Source: Balanoglossus misakiensis (lineage: Eukaryota; Hemichordata). Taken from it: DNA of 64,000 nucleotides. A program made the position numbers and the translations under genes. Below, one piece after another: positions 1-10,804 of the stretch (positions are counted from its first letter, which is position 1; each line of letters begins with the position of its first letter). The DNA is taken from NCBI GenBank assembly GCA_040954595.2, contig CM082598.2, positions 1,364,001-1,428,000 on the forward strand, given 5' to 3'. The notes under the pieces were generated by a model. It saw only the letters and a list, made by a program, of their open reading frames with translations. It was not told the DNA's origin and did not search any database.

Positions 1-540
1 CTGGAATTTAGCGGACTTGGCGTTGACGCGGAGCTGGGACGCATTCCCAGGATCTGTACATTGGCCCAGCGTCCGTACACTTTACTGATTGATTCCATTG
101 CTAATTTGAGTGTTTATAGATATAGTTACATATAATATTCTGTAAATGAATATAGGTGAACGGCTTTCATATAATTTCGAGTGTTTTGGGTCAAGGACAA
201 GGAGAAATGACTACAGCCCTCTAGTGGCCGACTTTCAGTACAGTTACAGCCTATTTCCGTCCAGTATTTTAAATGAGCTTGTTAGACGCACACAGTACAA
301 AGGTCGTCCGTAGAACATGAATAATTGATCGCTTCTTATCTTTACTCTTGCTGAGATATTTTTTATTAAAAATAAATTAATCCATTGAGGTTTATAAATG
401 TTTAATTTTTTTCTAGCCTACAGTGACTGTAAAGAAAGAATAGGGCCTACTTGAAAATATTAAGTGCAAAGAAATTTATAAAGTTCTTCGTTATGGATGA
501 AGGGAAAATGTTTTTGTGTTTTCTTGTTATGCTTTCCCAG
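1..540. other. Upstream/intron DNA, no gene resolved
   Basis: I see no supportable exon here. The last 30 bases form a pyrimidine-rich tract ending in CCCAG, the acceptor of the next exon, so at least part of this stretch is probably intron of the gene that follows. The initiating exon of that gene should lie here or off the left edge. Confidence 0.4.
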
Positions 541-1991
541 CTAAAAGGAAGAAAGCGGATACCACATCTAAAAGCAGGGAAGAATGTCTTGAAGGAGCAG
601 TCAGAGATGTCCGGGAAAAGAAACTTTCCTTGAGGAAAGCAGCATTAAAATGGGGAGTGAAGAAAACAACAATCGGCGACCGAGTGAGCGGAAGGGTGGC
701 TATGGGTCGGAGAAGTGGACCTGCACCGATATTAAATTCTCAGGAGGAACAGAAATTAACCAGTTGGTTGATCAATATGGCTGGTAGGGGGCTGGTTGTC
801 AGCAAGGTGCAATTGTTACGCTGTGTGAAAAAGATTCTTGACAAGGATGGTCGAGAGAACCCCCTGATGTACAAAGACACTCCTAATTTGCCAGGAGACA
901 AGTGGTATCGACAGTTTATCGCCAGAAATCCTGACGCGAAAGCTGTAATGCCGGGAAGAATAAGTTCCAAAGTTACCCAAGTTTCTACAGCTGAGATTAA
1001 TTTGCTTCTTCAAGACTTTGAAAAGAAGCTGCTTAAAGACGTCATAATTAATAAGCCCATCATGCCACAGATAATACTTGTGAATTCTGTTATTAAATGG
1101 TAGGTTATAATCAAATCCTGGAAAACCAATTTATCTTAATGAAGCGATCACAGTCTACTCATATGAAAATGTTCAATCATTGACATTGATATGTGTGTGT
1201 TCAGTTTGCCTTGTTTGCATCAGCTAGAATCGTTTGTGAACGTGCCAGATGTTCTCTGCTTTTCCTGAAGGTATCGGAGATGTCCAATCAGACCGCCAGA
1301 TACATTTCCTCTGCCAGTAAACAAGGAGTTCGGGAATCGACACGACAAGTACGGCTTGGTGGTGTGTTTGCCAGAGTTGAAAGACATTCCGGAAGACCAA
1401 CACAACTTGATACTTGACGGCAAGAGGCAGCTCAAGTTGTTCCAAGTCGCCGGAATCTCGATTGGAGAGGTGCCATTCAACTTGAATGAAGTCTTGTACA
1501 AGTGCATGTTTGAATTGTCTGCTCAGGTCACGTGGTAAGACACTGTTAGTTCTTGATCTTACACACCTTGAATTTGATTTTGTACATACACTGTAGGCCA
1601 GTGTGACTTGAAAACAGTTCTCTTGTTATACAAGAGGGATTTTTTTTTTTTGGGGGGGGGGGGCATTTTGGGTATGATTGAAACTATTTCAGCACCTTAT
1701 CCATTTGTGTGTTCGTAATCATTTATGCATTGTTGAAAATGTGAGAGTTTTACATGGTCCAGCATGCTTTCTAATGTCGCTGTGACCTGGTTATTTTCCA
1801 GTTGTGTGACGGGAAATCCCAAACCAGATTTTCCACCATGGAAAGCACCTGATGAAGAAGATGGTGGAATTGTCCTTCCGGCTGACTACCAAATCTTTGT
1901 TTGTGAAGAGAATTACAATGCTGCTAAGAATCTTGTGGCAGAGGTCATTGAAAAAGTTCAGTCTCCATCACTGGAAATTGTATTTCAGTGA
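541..1991 (+). CDS. Pogo/Tigger-like (CENP-B type) DNA-binding protein fragment, three-exon model
   Basis: Exons are 541-1099, 1271-1534 and 1802-1991 (stop TGA 1989-1991); the phases join without a break, the first exon needing one base from an unseen upstream exon. Exon 1 encodes a psq-type helix-turn-helix (SREECLEGAVRDV, then SLRKAALKWGV) followed by a Tc5/CENP-B-like second DNA-binding domain (SWLINMAGRG, GDKWYRQFIARNP). This is the N-terminal architecture of pogo/Tigger transposases. No DDE catalytic domain follows. Instead exons 2-3 give an unrecognised roughly 150-residue tail (KYGLVVCLPELKD, then PPWKAPDEEDGG). Seen: domains, splice sites and open frames. Inferred: that exon 1 and exons 2-3 belong to one transcript. 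It could be a domesticated transposase or two unrelated pieces. The acceptor of exon 2 (TTTCCTGAAG) is mediocre. Confidence 0.5.
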
Positions 1992-2685
1992 AAGTCCCGC
2001 AAATTGTATTTCAGTGAAAGTTCGGCTAAAACATTTCTATTGTAGTCTTTCAATTCAGAGCCTCTGCTAAGTGTCCAAATGTCGACCTTCGTTACAATAA
2101 GGAAAAGTGCAGTACAATATCAAGGACAATTGTCTGTATGCAGCTGTATTGCAAAGTATTAATACTTCCCATCAAGGTGAAACTAAAGTCAGTTTCCCAT
2201 GGTGCGATTCACTTAAGCTGATGATTTATATTGTTTACAAATATAAACAGTTTTGTATGTTTTGAAACTTGTTTCTCATTCAGTTCTTTGAAGTAAAGTT
2301 TGATGTTTACACCATATCGAGCATGTAAGTCAAAGGTGTTTTTTTATCCCAGGACATTTTGTGAAATTCGTCTGTCCATTGTGCAGTGTTACAAATATAC
2401 ATTCTCGGTCATTCAATGACTTCGAGACGCACTTTTGACCATAAACAGGCATTGTTAATTAGAGATGACCATATACTGTTATCAAAGAGTCAGTTGTTAA
2501 AATAACACAATTATGGCAAATGTACACACGTCTCATTTTTACCTTTATTTTAATTTTCTCCTACGCGATATTGACCAAACAAGACAGTTTGGTACAGATC
2601 TTATTCCCCATCCTATTTTGGAGAGGCAACTGAAAGACAATGAAACTGAGACTATTGAAACTGAAAGTGTTACGGTCTCCCGTAC
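1992..2685. other. Intergenic DNA between convergent genes
   Basis: No coding region is supported. TTTATT at 2544-2549 is an AATAAA poly(A) signal on the minus strand, about 140 bases beyond the stop of the sulfotransferase-like gene ending at 2686. Confidence 0.5.
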
Positions 2686-3435
2686 TTATAGCTTCATTCT
2701 TAATTTAAACAACTCATCATAATTGGGCTGGGCAGCTTGGATTGCATCTTGGACGTACTGTGGAAAAGATGTGATGTCATCTTCTTCAGATGAAGTGCGT
2801 GCAGGTTTAACAAAACCTGTACTACTTATTACATCAGCATACCAAGCATCTTCCCAAAGCCATCCCTCACAACGACCAGGTTCCCAGTGAAGCATTTCTT
2901 CTCTGAACTCAAATCCAACAGCATCACAATATTTCTTCATCATGGTGGGAGGGTCACTCAACAAGTCGTCTGCATCGATAACCACTGGTGTTTGTCCCTT
3001 GACATCTCGGATATACTGATAAAGTTCCCACATTGCGTTAAAACCCTGCTCGCCAGGAAAATACTTTATTTCGTTGCCATAGGCACCTTTAATTGCCTTG
3101 TAATAGGATCTGAATGATTTGATCGGTTTGCGTATCAGGAAAGTGTGGCGACATCCATCGGGTAGAGCATCTTTCCGCCCTGTTCCTATTATACGGCAAG
3201 CGTGGTCCTTCATAAACAGACCATGATACCCTGGATAATTTCTCTCTAGAAGGTTTTTGACGTCACCAAACTTATAACCAGGCTTTACTGAATCGTCCTG
3301 GTAAAATGCTAAACACTTTTCTTCCCCACAGAACGCCGCTATGCCAAACAATTCATGGAATACTTTCACATTACCAAGTGCTCGAATTGATCTTTCGAAT
3401 GCTGTTGACAAACATCTCGGTGTGGACCATAACAT
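2686..3435 (-). CDS. Sulfotransferase-like P-loop protein, paralogue A
   Basis: A 249-residue frame (stop 2686-2688) shows the two PAPS-binding signatures of sulfotransferases: a 5'-phosphosulfate loop at the N-terminus (TPRCLSTAFER) and a 3'-phosphate motif (FLIRKPIKSFRSYYK). A long conserved block follows (DADDLLSDPPTMMKKYCD, then LHWEPGRCEGW). It is a close tandem paralogue of the gene at 4185-4970. The start is uncertain: relative to the paralogue, which begins MSENVNDG, the homologous upstream codons here read AEKIRQNDG without a Met, directly after an acceptor-like TCCACAG near 3488. Initiation is therefore either at the Met just before the P-loop or in an upstream exon. Substrate unknown; these are often annotated only as sulfotransferase-family or P-loop NTPase proteins. 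A minus-strand AATAAA lies at 2544-2549. Confidence 0.8.
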   Translation of the reverse strand: MLWSTPRCLSTAFERSIRALGNVKVFHELFGIAAFCGEEKCLAFYQDDSVKPGYKFGDVKNLLERNYPGYHGLFMKDHACRIIGTGRKDALPDGCRHTFLIRKPIKSFRSYYKAIKGAYGNEIKYFPGEQGFNAMWELYQYIRDVKGQTPVVIDADDLLSDPPTMMKKYCDAVGFEFREEMLHWEPGRCEGWLWEDAWYADVISSTGFVKPARTSSEEDDITSFPQYVQDAIQAAQPNYDELFKLRMKL

Positions 3436-4184
3436 TATTCTTGCAAATTGGCCATCATTTTGACGAATCTTCTCTGCTCTGTGGACAAGGATAGTGGTAT
3501 CGTCTCGTTCAAATCCAAGTTTAATCCAAAATACATATAATTGTTATGAAACACATAATCCTCCAAAAATAATGAGAAATATACGTTGTAAATTGTGTGA
3601 TTTTCTGAAAACTCGCTCCAAAGCTATCATGTCGACAGATGCTTAGAACAGATAAGGAGATCGATCGCTTTGCTGATCAATTCTCAAATAATTTTTCATG
3701 AATAACTTGTCTTGAACATTAACTAAAGTATCACTAGTATGACCATGGGGCCAAATCTCTAATTAACTACGGCCATACTTGCCTTGACATCCTTTCCATG
3801 GCAGATACAGTCCGTGAATTATCCTTTTATGCAGACGTTTTGAAAATTTACGTACGATCAATTCACTCTGCAACACGTCAACTGACCGTTGAAATTTTAT
3901 GCACGGGATCTATATATAAAACAATAATTCAAATGTAAATGGCCAACGACACGGTATTCAGTCAGACGAGCCAGGTCATGTGAGCAAAATACACGTTGGC
4001 AAATGGGATGTGTGGTATGGTTTTTTTATTTATTAACTTTTTATTCGAGTCTCAAAAATGAAAGATTCCATATACTCATAAATCAAAGAAGATTACTATT
4101 CCAATGCTTCAACAGACATGTATTCACAGGACAAAAAGTTGCGATATTTTTGTGATAGTGTTCGGATAAAAGTATCTTCGATTC
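3436..4184. other. Intergenic DNA between the two sulfotransferase-like paralogues
   Basis: AT-rich, with no coding region. Overlapping TTTATT hexamers at 4025-4034, with another near 4040, read as clustered AATAAA poly(A) signals on the minus strand, 140-160 bases past the stop of paralogue B. The promoter or first exon of paralogue A is expected in 3490-4000 but cannot be located with confidence. Confidence 0.45.
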
Positions 4185-4970
4185 TCATGGCTTCATTCTT
4201 AATTTATACAACTCATCATAACTGGGTTCGGCAGCTTGGATTGCATCTTGGACGTACTGTGGAAAAGATGTGATGTCATCTTCTTCAGATGAAGTGCGTG
4301 CAGGTTCAAAGCCAGTACTAGTTGTTACAGTGGTATACCAACTGTCTTCCCAAAACCACTCGTCACAACGACCAGGTTCCCAGTGAAGCATTTCTTCTCT
4401 GAAGTCAAATCCAACAGCATCACAATATTTCTTCATCATGGTGGGAGGGTCACTCAACAAGTCGTCTGCATCGATGACCACCGGTGTTTGACCTTCGACA
4501 TCCAGGATATGTTGGTAAAGTTTCCACATGTCACAAAAACCCGCATCACTCAAAATAAACTTCTTCCCGCTACCATAGACACCTGTAAATGTCTTGTAAA
4601 AGGAAGGGACCGATTTGATCGGTTTGCGTATCAGGAAAGTGTGGCGACATCCATCGGGTAGAGCATCTTTCCGACCTGTTCCTATTATACGGTAAGCGTG
4701 GTCCTTCATAAACACACCATGATACCCTGGATAATCTTTCTCCATGATCTCTTTTACGTCAGAGAATTTATACCCGGGCTTCACTGGTCTGTCTGGCAAA
4801 TGCGTGTAACATCTCTCCTCCCCAGAATATGCTGCGACGCCGAACAATTCATGGAAGACTTTGACATCCCTCAGTTGTCGAACTGATCGCTCAAACGCTG
4901 TTGACAAACATCTCGGCGCCACCCATAAAATTACTCTGGAAAAAGCTCCATCGTTGACGTTCTCACTCAT
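4185..4970 (-). CDS. Sulfotransferase-like P-loop protein, paralogue B
   Basis: A 261-residue product starting at the ATG at 4968-4970 (MSENVNDGAFSRVILW). I prefer this to the frame's extension to 5075 because an intron-like pyrimidine tract ending TTCACTAG sits just upstream, so a 5' untranslated exon probably splices to about 4979. The product carries the same PAPS-site signatures as paralogue A: 5'-loop APRCLSTAFER and 3'-phosphate motif FLIRKPIKSVPSFYK. C-terminal blocks such as DADDLLSDPPTMMKKYCD are identical between the two, while the middle has diverged. This pattern indicates fairly recent tandem duplication. Likely role: transfer of sulfate from PAPS to an unknown small or macromolecular acceptor; no signal peptide or membrane segment is evident, so probably cytosolic. 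Confidence 0.85.
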   Translation of the reverse strand: MSENVNDGAFSRVILWVAPRCLSTAFERSVRQLRDVKVFHELFGVAAYSGEERCYTHLPDRPVKPGYKFSDVKEIMEKDYPGYHGVFMKDHAYRIIGTGRKDALPDGCRHTFLIRKPIKSVPSFYKTFTGVYGSGKKFILSDAGFCDMWKLYQHILDVEGQTPVVIDADDLLSDPPTMMKKYCDAVGFDFREEMLHWEPGRCDEWFWEDSWYTTVTTSTGFEPARTSSEEDDITSFPQYVQDAIQAAEPSYDELYKLRMKP

Positions 4971-6376
4971 TTTAGGTCTAGTGAAAAAGGAAAATATCAA
5001 CGCCTTATATTTCTGATTAACTAAATTCCCGTGGTCTGCTACAAAATGAATCAACAATCGTATAAAAGTGTACATATTCTGTCATTGATTTTTGCATTCA
5101 CTATATCGATGTGTTTTCTGTCCTTGTGCTAGCTGCTTTGTACTCTTTCGTCACTTTCCTTTTTCAGTATTATTGGCCGATTGTAATAAGCCCTACAAAA
5201 ACATGCCAAAGCATGCATGCATTACTGAAAATTGTGAATGAAATACTTTGCCACCGTTGCGAGAAATGTGTTATTTATCTTTGAACAAGGAAATATCGAT
5301 ATGATTACCTTGGTCACTTTGTTATAATTTCTCTTTGTATTAAATATTATTGATCCCATTTAACGTTTTCCAATAAAAATCTTGAAGTATACGAGTTTTG
5401 TTTTCGCCACTACCCCTAATGGGCCAGTTATATGCATCCAATATTCCCAACTTTCAGTCACTCGTTGCGTTTTCCTCATCTTGTTTCCTGACGCGCATGC
5501 GCAAATTGTATTTTCATCCCTGAGTGATTCGGAAGAGAAACCTACTTCATCGTTATGTGGACGCGGATGTGAATGAAAATATCAGTGGATTTGTTTGGCA
5601 GTAAGGTTAGAGATCATTATGAAACTGGTGGCTATCGCCTGTACGCCTTGAGGCACGGAGCAATATATATTTACAACAACAACATCCATGTAGTTTTATG
5701 ATAGACACCTGCATTCACCTATTCAAGGTAGGATCGTTAATTTCATAATAGTACCGCTTCATATATTGTATCTCGTTTTGTTTTGTTTAAAAGTGATATA
5801 ATGAACAGTTTATCGAGAGGGTATAAGTACCAGTTAACTGTTCGTTTCTTCTCATAATATTGTTTATTTCATTCATTTTGGTGCAAATTAAACACACGTA
5901 TGGTACCATATGTTTAATGACCAGCAGCGGCCATTTTGAGGAATTCTTAATTAGCCAAACACTTCCGGGTGGTTTGACGTTTTTATACTTTGTCACAACG
6001 CCAAAATCCACATAGTGGCAATACAGTTTAATTGCGAAGAGAAAAATATTTTAGGCTTTGTCTATATACTGTGCATCTTCTTACCAGTCAACGCAGTCAG
6101 TCTGATATCATTTCAGAACTTGAGAATTCGCCGTTAGAGGGCGCTCTCGAACCACGGATTTTCCAATTTAAAAGCTGATTAAATAGTGATTATTTTAATT
6201 TGTAATGCATTTGAATACTATATAAAAGGTGTAAAGGATGCCACACAGGTCTGTCCTCCTAAATCATGCCTGCAAACTAACTTTACCCCTCTTTAAAGGG
6301 AAATAGAAGTATATAAGGTTTACAAGGGTATAAAATTTCCCTCTGTGTCTATAAACTGTTGTCTTTCATCTTACAG
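4971..6376. promoter_or_regulatory. Divergent intergenic region with probable bidirectional promoter
   Basis: This region separates the minus-strand paralogue B from the plus-strand carbohydrate sulfotransferase. It contains an exact palindromic NRF1 consensus at 5492-5503 (CGCGCATGCGCA). A donor-like GGCA|GTAAGG at 5600/5601 could end a plus-strand non-coding first exon that splices to the acceptor TCTTACAG at 6376. The exon boundaries are inferred from splice consensus only. Confidence 0.5.
5492..5503. promoter_or_regulatory. NRF1 binding site (consensus palindrome)
   Basis: CGCGCATGCGCA matches the NRF1 consensus (Y)GCGCA(Y)GCGC(R) at all positions. It sits between two divergent genes, the usual context for NRF1 at TATA-less bidirectional animal promoters. 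Confidence 0.55.
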
Positions 6377-6413
6377 AAGCTGATCTTGGACGTGTTTAAT
6401 CTGACTCTGCATA

Positions 6414-9400
6414 ATGGTTGTGCTGATATTTGAAGCGAGGAATGCTGGGATGTTTTGTGTTTTTGTCTCTATAGGGATGATTCTGGGTGTGGTTATGATC
6501 ATGTATACATTGTCATCAGAATCAGGTTGGTTGAAACTTTTATTTTGTTACGTTTCTGTAAGCATAACCCCTCTCCATGGCAGTGTTTCATTCAGGATGG
6601 TATCAGCAGTAGGGATATGTCCCCCTTTGCCAGAATATTTCGGGGGGGGGGGGGGGGGAATCCACTCTGGCAATTGGGATTGTGATATCTTCAACATGGG
6701 AATTAATGACATCATTTATAGGGGCACTGGTCCCCTGCCCCAATCCCACAGCTGGCTGCGCTACGCTAAAGGGAAAAGGTCAGGCACGGCCTATTGTAAA
6801 CATGGCTCTCATTGGTCAATACATACGAACCTTAAGTTGTTAAGTTGATAAGTTGTTGTAAGATACTCATTACCCGTTCTCTCCTTCACCTCCATGAATG
6901 TTTATCATTCGATTTCCAACTTTACAACAAACGAAACAAAATAAACTGCCTGGATGAATCTTGACTGGCGTACGGACAATGAAGGCATCCATCTTGTTTA
7001 TGATCATGTGGTCGTCCCAGGTTTCTGGGCATGAAATTGGGCCGTACCTGACCCCTTTCCCTTTAGCGTAGCGCAGCCAGCTGTGGGATTGGGGCAGGGG
7101 ATCAGACTAGCCTGTGATATCATCTGTTTAACTTTGTCTGTATGGACTTGTGCGCATGCCCACTTGTTTGGCATCTCGCCATGTCTACCCTTTGAGCTAG
7201 CAGCATTAAAAGTGATGTTCTGTGTTTGCTTGTAATACATTGCCTAGTTGTCTGTCATTCATCCCGATCGTTCACTGTCGAGAGGCCGTAACCTTGACAG
7301 TGCCAACATGTCAACAGGGGGTGAATCCCCCCATCCCCCCCCTTCGAGATGAAACCTATACTCTCTCACAGCTCACAATTTCCTACAACAAGGCTCTTCA
7401 CTGACGCGCCCTCAACTGTTTGGCAAAGGAGAAGCACTGTTTGGTGTTGTGTAGCCTCTCTAATGGGGCACACATGCAATCAGTCCACACATAAGCCTGC
7501 ATGGACGACGAGAGGGGATGTGAGAGAGTCTACCTCTCCATGTACATTTCATGCATGTTGTATATTTCGGCCAACGCAACCTCGGCCACTGATATATATT
7601 TCTGCGCGCAGGGGGGGTCGTAGTCCGTCTGCGTACAAAGGTTACTTGGTTTCAGCGATGTCACAAAGCAGATCGTTGTATTTCAGTCGAAATCTTCAAG
7701 GTACCAAGTACTCCCTAGGACAAAATGGTTGCATCTTCACTGGCAATCACAAACTTGTCAGGAGAGCATTTCAAAGTCTGTGCAAGCATTTATGCTGTGA
7801 GAGAGTCTAGATGAAACACTGCATGGAACTACATACTGCTGTAACTTCAATCATGTTTCCATTTGCCACTTCATTACACATTGTAGATGCACTGATCAAT
7901 ATCCTTTAAAGCCAAAGTAACTCTAACTTTTGGCTATTTTATTTTCAGTATTTGTCTCCCATGTATCAACTGTGGTTTCTTGTTCTTCTCTGGATAAATT
8001 TATGAACTGTTCAGTCTTTGGCTTCTTAACAAAGCCTGTATATGAGTAAAGGTCATTGTTATTGTTGATAAAAGAATTCATGTCTGGTCTTGAATTCAAT
8101 TTTCAGCAGTAATAATGCTGATTACTACAAGAAGGCTATGTTGAAAAATGAAATGCTGAGCAATTACTTCTATGTTTTACTGAGTAGAAAGAGAAACCAG
8201 AGTTGATACACAACAAATGAGAAGGCTGAGACAGATCAGGGTTACTTGGGCTTCAATTCTTACACAGCCATTTCAATGCATGTGGGTGTAAACTTCACAT
8301 TGAAAACAGTGGGGCTAAACCAAATTGTCTGCATTGAAAGAGTAACTGATTTGTGGAAATATCTGTTCCAACCCGAGTGAATTAAAGGGATGTTATCTGT
8401 AACTTTTGGCTTTATTTTCCAGTATTTTTGTTCTGTCTACCAAATGCAAATTTTTGCTGTACTCCAAACAGCATGCTTATATACCCAGTGCTCTGCTTGT
8501 CAGCATACCATGTATGTGTGTAATGGCCGTTGTTATTGTTGACAAATGAATTCTAGCCCGGACTTGAATTCAAGTTTTGCACAAGAACATATAGGGTGTG
8601 TTGATAAGAAATGCCGGAGATTTAATAATGTTTCAGGAATTTTGGCAAGAAACGCAGTAGACACACAAACAAAAAATCTTGAAGTCATAGAGAAAAGTTA
8701 CAGCTAATAGAGCCTTAATATTCTCTGCTAATGTTTGTGATTTCTTCTGTATTTTCACAGATAAGCTGATGACGTACTCTGGTCACAAAGATTTCCATGG
8801 TAAATCCAGACAAAAAACTAATAATATGAAAGTTGTGGTAAGGAAAAATTAATACTGAAAATCAGATGCTGATCAGTGTTGACCAATTCACAAAATGAGC
8901 AACAATGATAATTTTGTTTGCTCTTTGCAAATCTTCTAATTTTGAGTTATCTGACAATGCCACAGGAAATTTATACATTGTAAGCGTCTACTGTTAAGAG
9001 TTGAGGTCTGCGATCTCTTTGTATACATGTATTTATGCTCGACTGCAGTTCCAGAAGACAGAAACTGCGGTCAAGCATATTTTTTATTTTACACTTTGTC
9101 ATGCATTGTATGTGCTCCCTGATTTCACTGGAAACTTTGAAAGGTGTAGTTGGACTGACTTTTATTTTTATAATGTACCACATATCTCTGAACTGACTTA
9201 ATTCAATTTGATATGTTTTTTTCTTTGAATATACAGGTTCATCATTCGTCCATGGTAAAAAGTGATTATGATGGCCGTAAGGAATTATTGGACCACAAAT
9301 GCAAACACATGTCACAAGCCAAGAGCAAAGGGAAATCATCATCACAGATGAGGTCGTCATCTTATGATCAATTTATCGTTGATGATAAGTATAAGATCAT

Positions 9401-10019
9401 CTACTGCTGGGTCCCCAAGGTTGCCAGTAGCAACTGGAAGTATGTGTTGTCCAATCTGAGACAAAATTACACCAACAATACCTGGGTGCCGAATTCTCGA
9501 GATAAAAACATCGGACTCCCGACACTGGCTAGGTATTCGTCCTCTGAAAGGACAGCGCGCCTCAAGACATACTTCAAATTCCTGTTTGTGCGACATCCAC
9601 TAGAACGTCTTCTATCCGCATACAGAAATCGTTTCGAGGCGAGGACACATTCGGCGAGGTCGTATGCGGAGCATTTTTCAACGTTCAGCAAATTTGTTCA
9701 ATTTTTGGATGGCAGCCATGTGCAAAGACAGACGTTCAATATTCACTGGCGACCAATAATAGATTTATGCGATCCTTGCCAGGTTGACTATGACTTCATA
9801 GGCCACTATGAAACTTTACAAGACGATGTTGACTACTTGTTTAATCATCTTCATATCGAAAATGTTCATTTTCCAAAGACTTCTAGTTACGCAACAAAGA
9901 GCTCAGATCCTGACGCTCTACAACGCTATTATGCAAATCTCACTAGTCAAGAATTGAACACTTTGTATACAATTTATGTAAATGATTTTGACTTATTTGC
10001 ATATGAAAGAAATTACTGA
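6414..10019 (+). CDS. Golgi carbohydrate sulfotransferase (CHST8-14/HNK-1ST-like, Sulfotransfer_2 family)
   Basis: Three coding exons, 6414-6525, 8761-8837 and 9237-10019, join in phase to 323 residues, close to the 340-400 usual for this family. Exon 1 encodes a short N-terminus and a hydrophobic stretch (FCVFVSIGMILGVVMIM), a type II signal anchor. Exon 2 is stem. Exon 3 carries the catalytic domain: 5'-phosphosulfate loop CWVPKVASSNWK, 3'-phosphate motif FLFVRHPLERLLSAYRNRF, and the family block HWRPIIDLCDPCQVDYDFIG followed by HYETLQDD. Family members use PAPS to sulfate GalNAc, chondroitin/dermatan or HNK-1 glycans in the Golgi; the exact acceptor cannot be assigned. NYT and NLT are possible N-glycosylation sites. 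The exon 1 donor (CAG|GTTGGT) is weaker than average. The start is the first ATG after a 5' acceptor at 6376. Confidence 0.85.
6731..7101. repeat. Inverted repeat with 61-bp arms
   Basis: The 6731-6791 arm and the reverse complement of 7040-7101 are nearly identical (a few substitutions and a one-base indel near the inner end), separated by about 248 bp. The arms share the core CAGCTGGCTGCGCTACGC. The layout resembles a foldback element or an inverted duplication within the intron; no terminal target-site duplication was identified. Confidence 0.7.
7905..8583 (+). repeat. Dispersed repeat, two direct copies (also near 47440-47640 and 57690-57850)
   Basis: Copies at about 7905-8108 and 8382-8583 share 'GTAACTTTTGGCT', then 'CAGTATTT', then a stretch ending near 'TTGTTATTGTTGA' and 'GACTTGAATTCAA'. 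A reverse-complement copy lies at about 47440-47640 and a partial one at 57690-57850, both inside MICAL introns. This is an unclassified interspersed element, MITE- or SINE-sized. Confidence 0.65.
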
Positions 10020-10400
10020 ACTTAAAACGTTAACTTACTGGAAATTTACCTAAGAGAGCTAGTCTTTGCAATGCTATGACTTTCAGTGTGTCTTTTTGAC
10101 TTATTTATCAGTACAAGATTTATTATACCACTTTTTATTAGTTTAAGTGGCAGCATAAAGTGTTCGTTTTGAAATTAGTTTTCCTTGTTTTGTTTCATTT
10201 CTTGGTGTTTGCGTGTGTGAGTATGATTTCATAAGTAGTATTTTATGTTTCAATGTCAGTCTATGCTGAAGTGTTGGTTGGAAACAGTTGTCAGTGCAAA
10301 ATTTGAAATTGTTTTCACATAAATAGAAATGCCAAAATATGAGTGTAAATAAAATTTTATGGATAATCGATACATCTTGAGCAGACTTTTACCTCATGAA
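10020..10400 (+). other. 3' untranslated region of the carbohydrate sulfotransferase
   Basis: AATAAA occurs at 10348-10353, about 330 bases after the stop, and is the best candidate poly(A) signal. Sequence is AT-rich without other features. Confidence 0.6.
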
Positions 10401-10403
10401 TTT

Positions 10404-10535
10404 TAGGGAGAAGAGAGGGAGGGAGGGAGAGAGAGAGAGAGAGCGAGTCAGACAGACAGAGAGAGAAAGAGGGGGAAGGAGGGAGGGGAGAAGAATGAAG
10501 TGGTGGGGGGATCTGGAGACAGGAGGCTAACACAG
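10404..10535 (+). repeat. Purine-rich GA/GGA low-complexity tract
   Basis: About 130 bases of nearly pure purine with GAGA, GGGAG and CAGA runs on the plus strand. Just downstream (10536-10550) is a short CAGA repeat. Confidence 0.8.
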
Positions 10536-10804
10536 ACAGACAGATAAAAATGGTGACGTGGCTTGTGTTACAGGTAATAGTTCAGGTGTAGTGTATTACA
10601 TAAGTGTGTCTTCCAGCTTATATTATTGTGGATGTAAATTATTTTGCTGATCATTTCCCTTCATCTGTGAAGGATAATTCATGTATGGGGCCAATAATCT
10701 CGATTACTGCTAGTCAGAAAAATACAATGGTTTATTTCATGTCGTATATCATGTTGGGAGGTGATTTCAATGACAGGATCACGGGACAACTTTATTACAG
10801 ATGA

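Larger units (their letters stand above)
6526..8760. other. Intron 1 of the carbohydrate sulfotransferase, repeat-rich
   Basis: Holds a G homopolymer near 6642-6658, a pair of nearly identical inverted arms (6731-6791 and 7040-7101), and two direct copies of a dispersed repeat at about 7905-8108 and 8382-8583. An open frame at 7349-7810 shows no recognisable protein features. Confidence 0.5.

Noticed and set aside
1193-1417. 74-residue plus-strand open frame
   Set aside because: Wrong frame relative to the exon at 1271-1534, whose frame joins in phase to both neighbouring exons.
7349-7810. 153-residue plus-strand open frame
   Set aside because: Lies in an intron, has no recognisable motif, and its composition is not protein-like.
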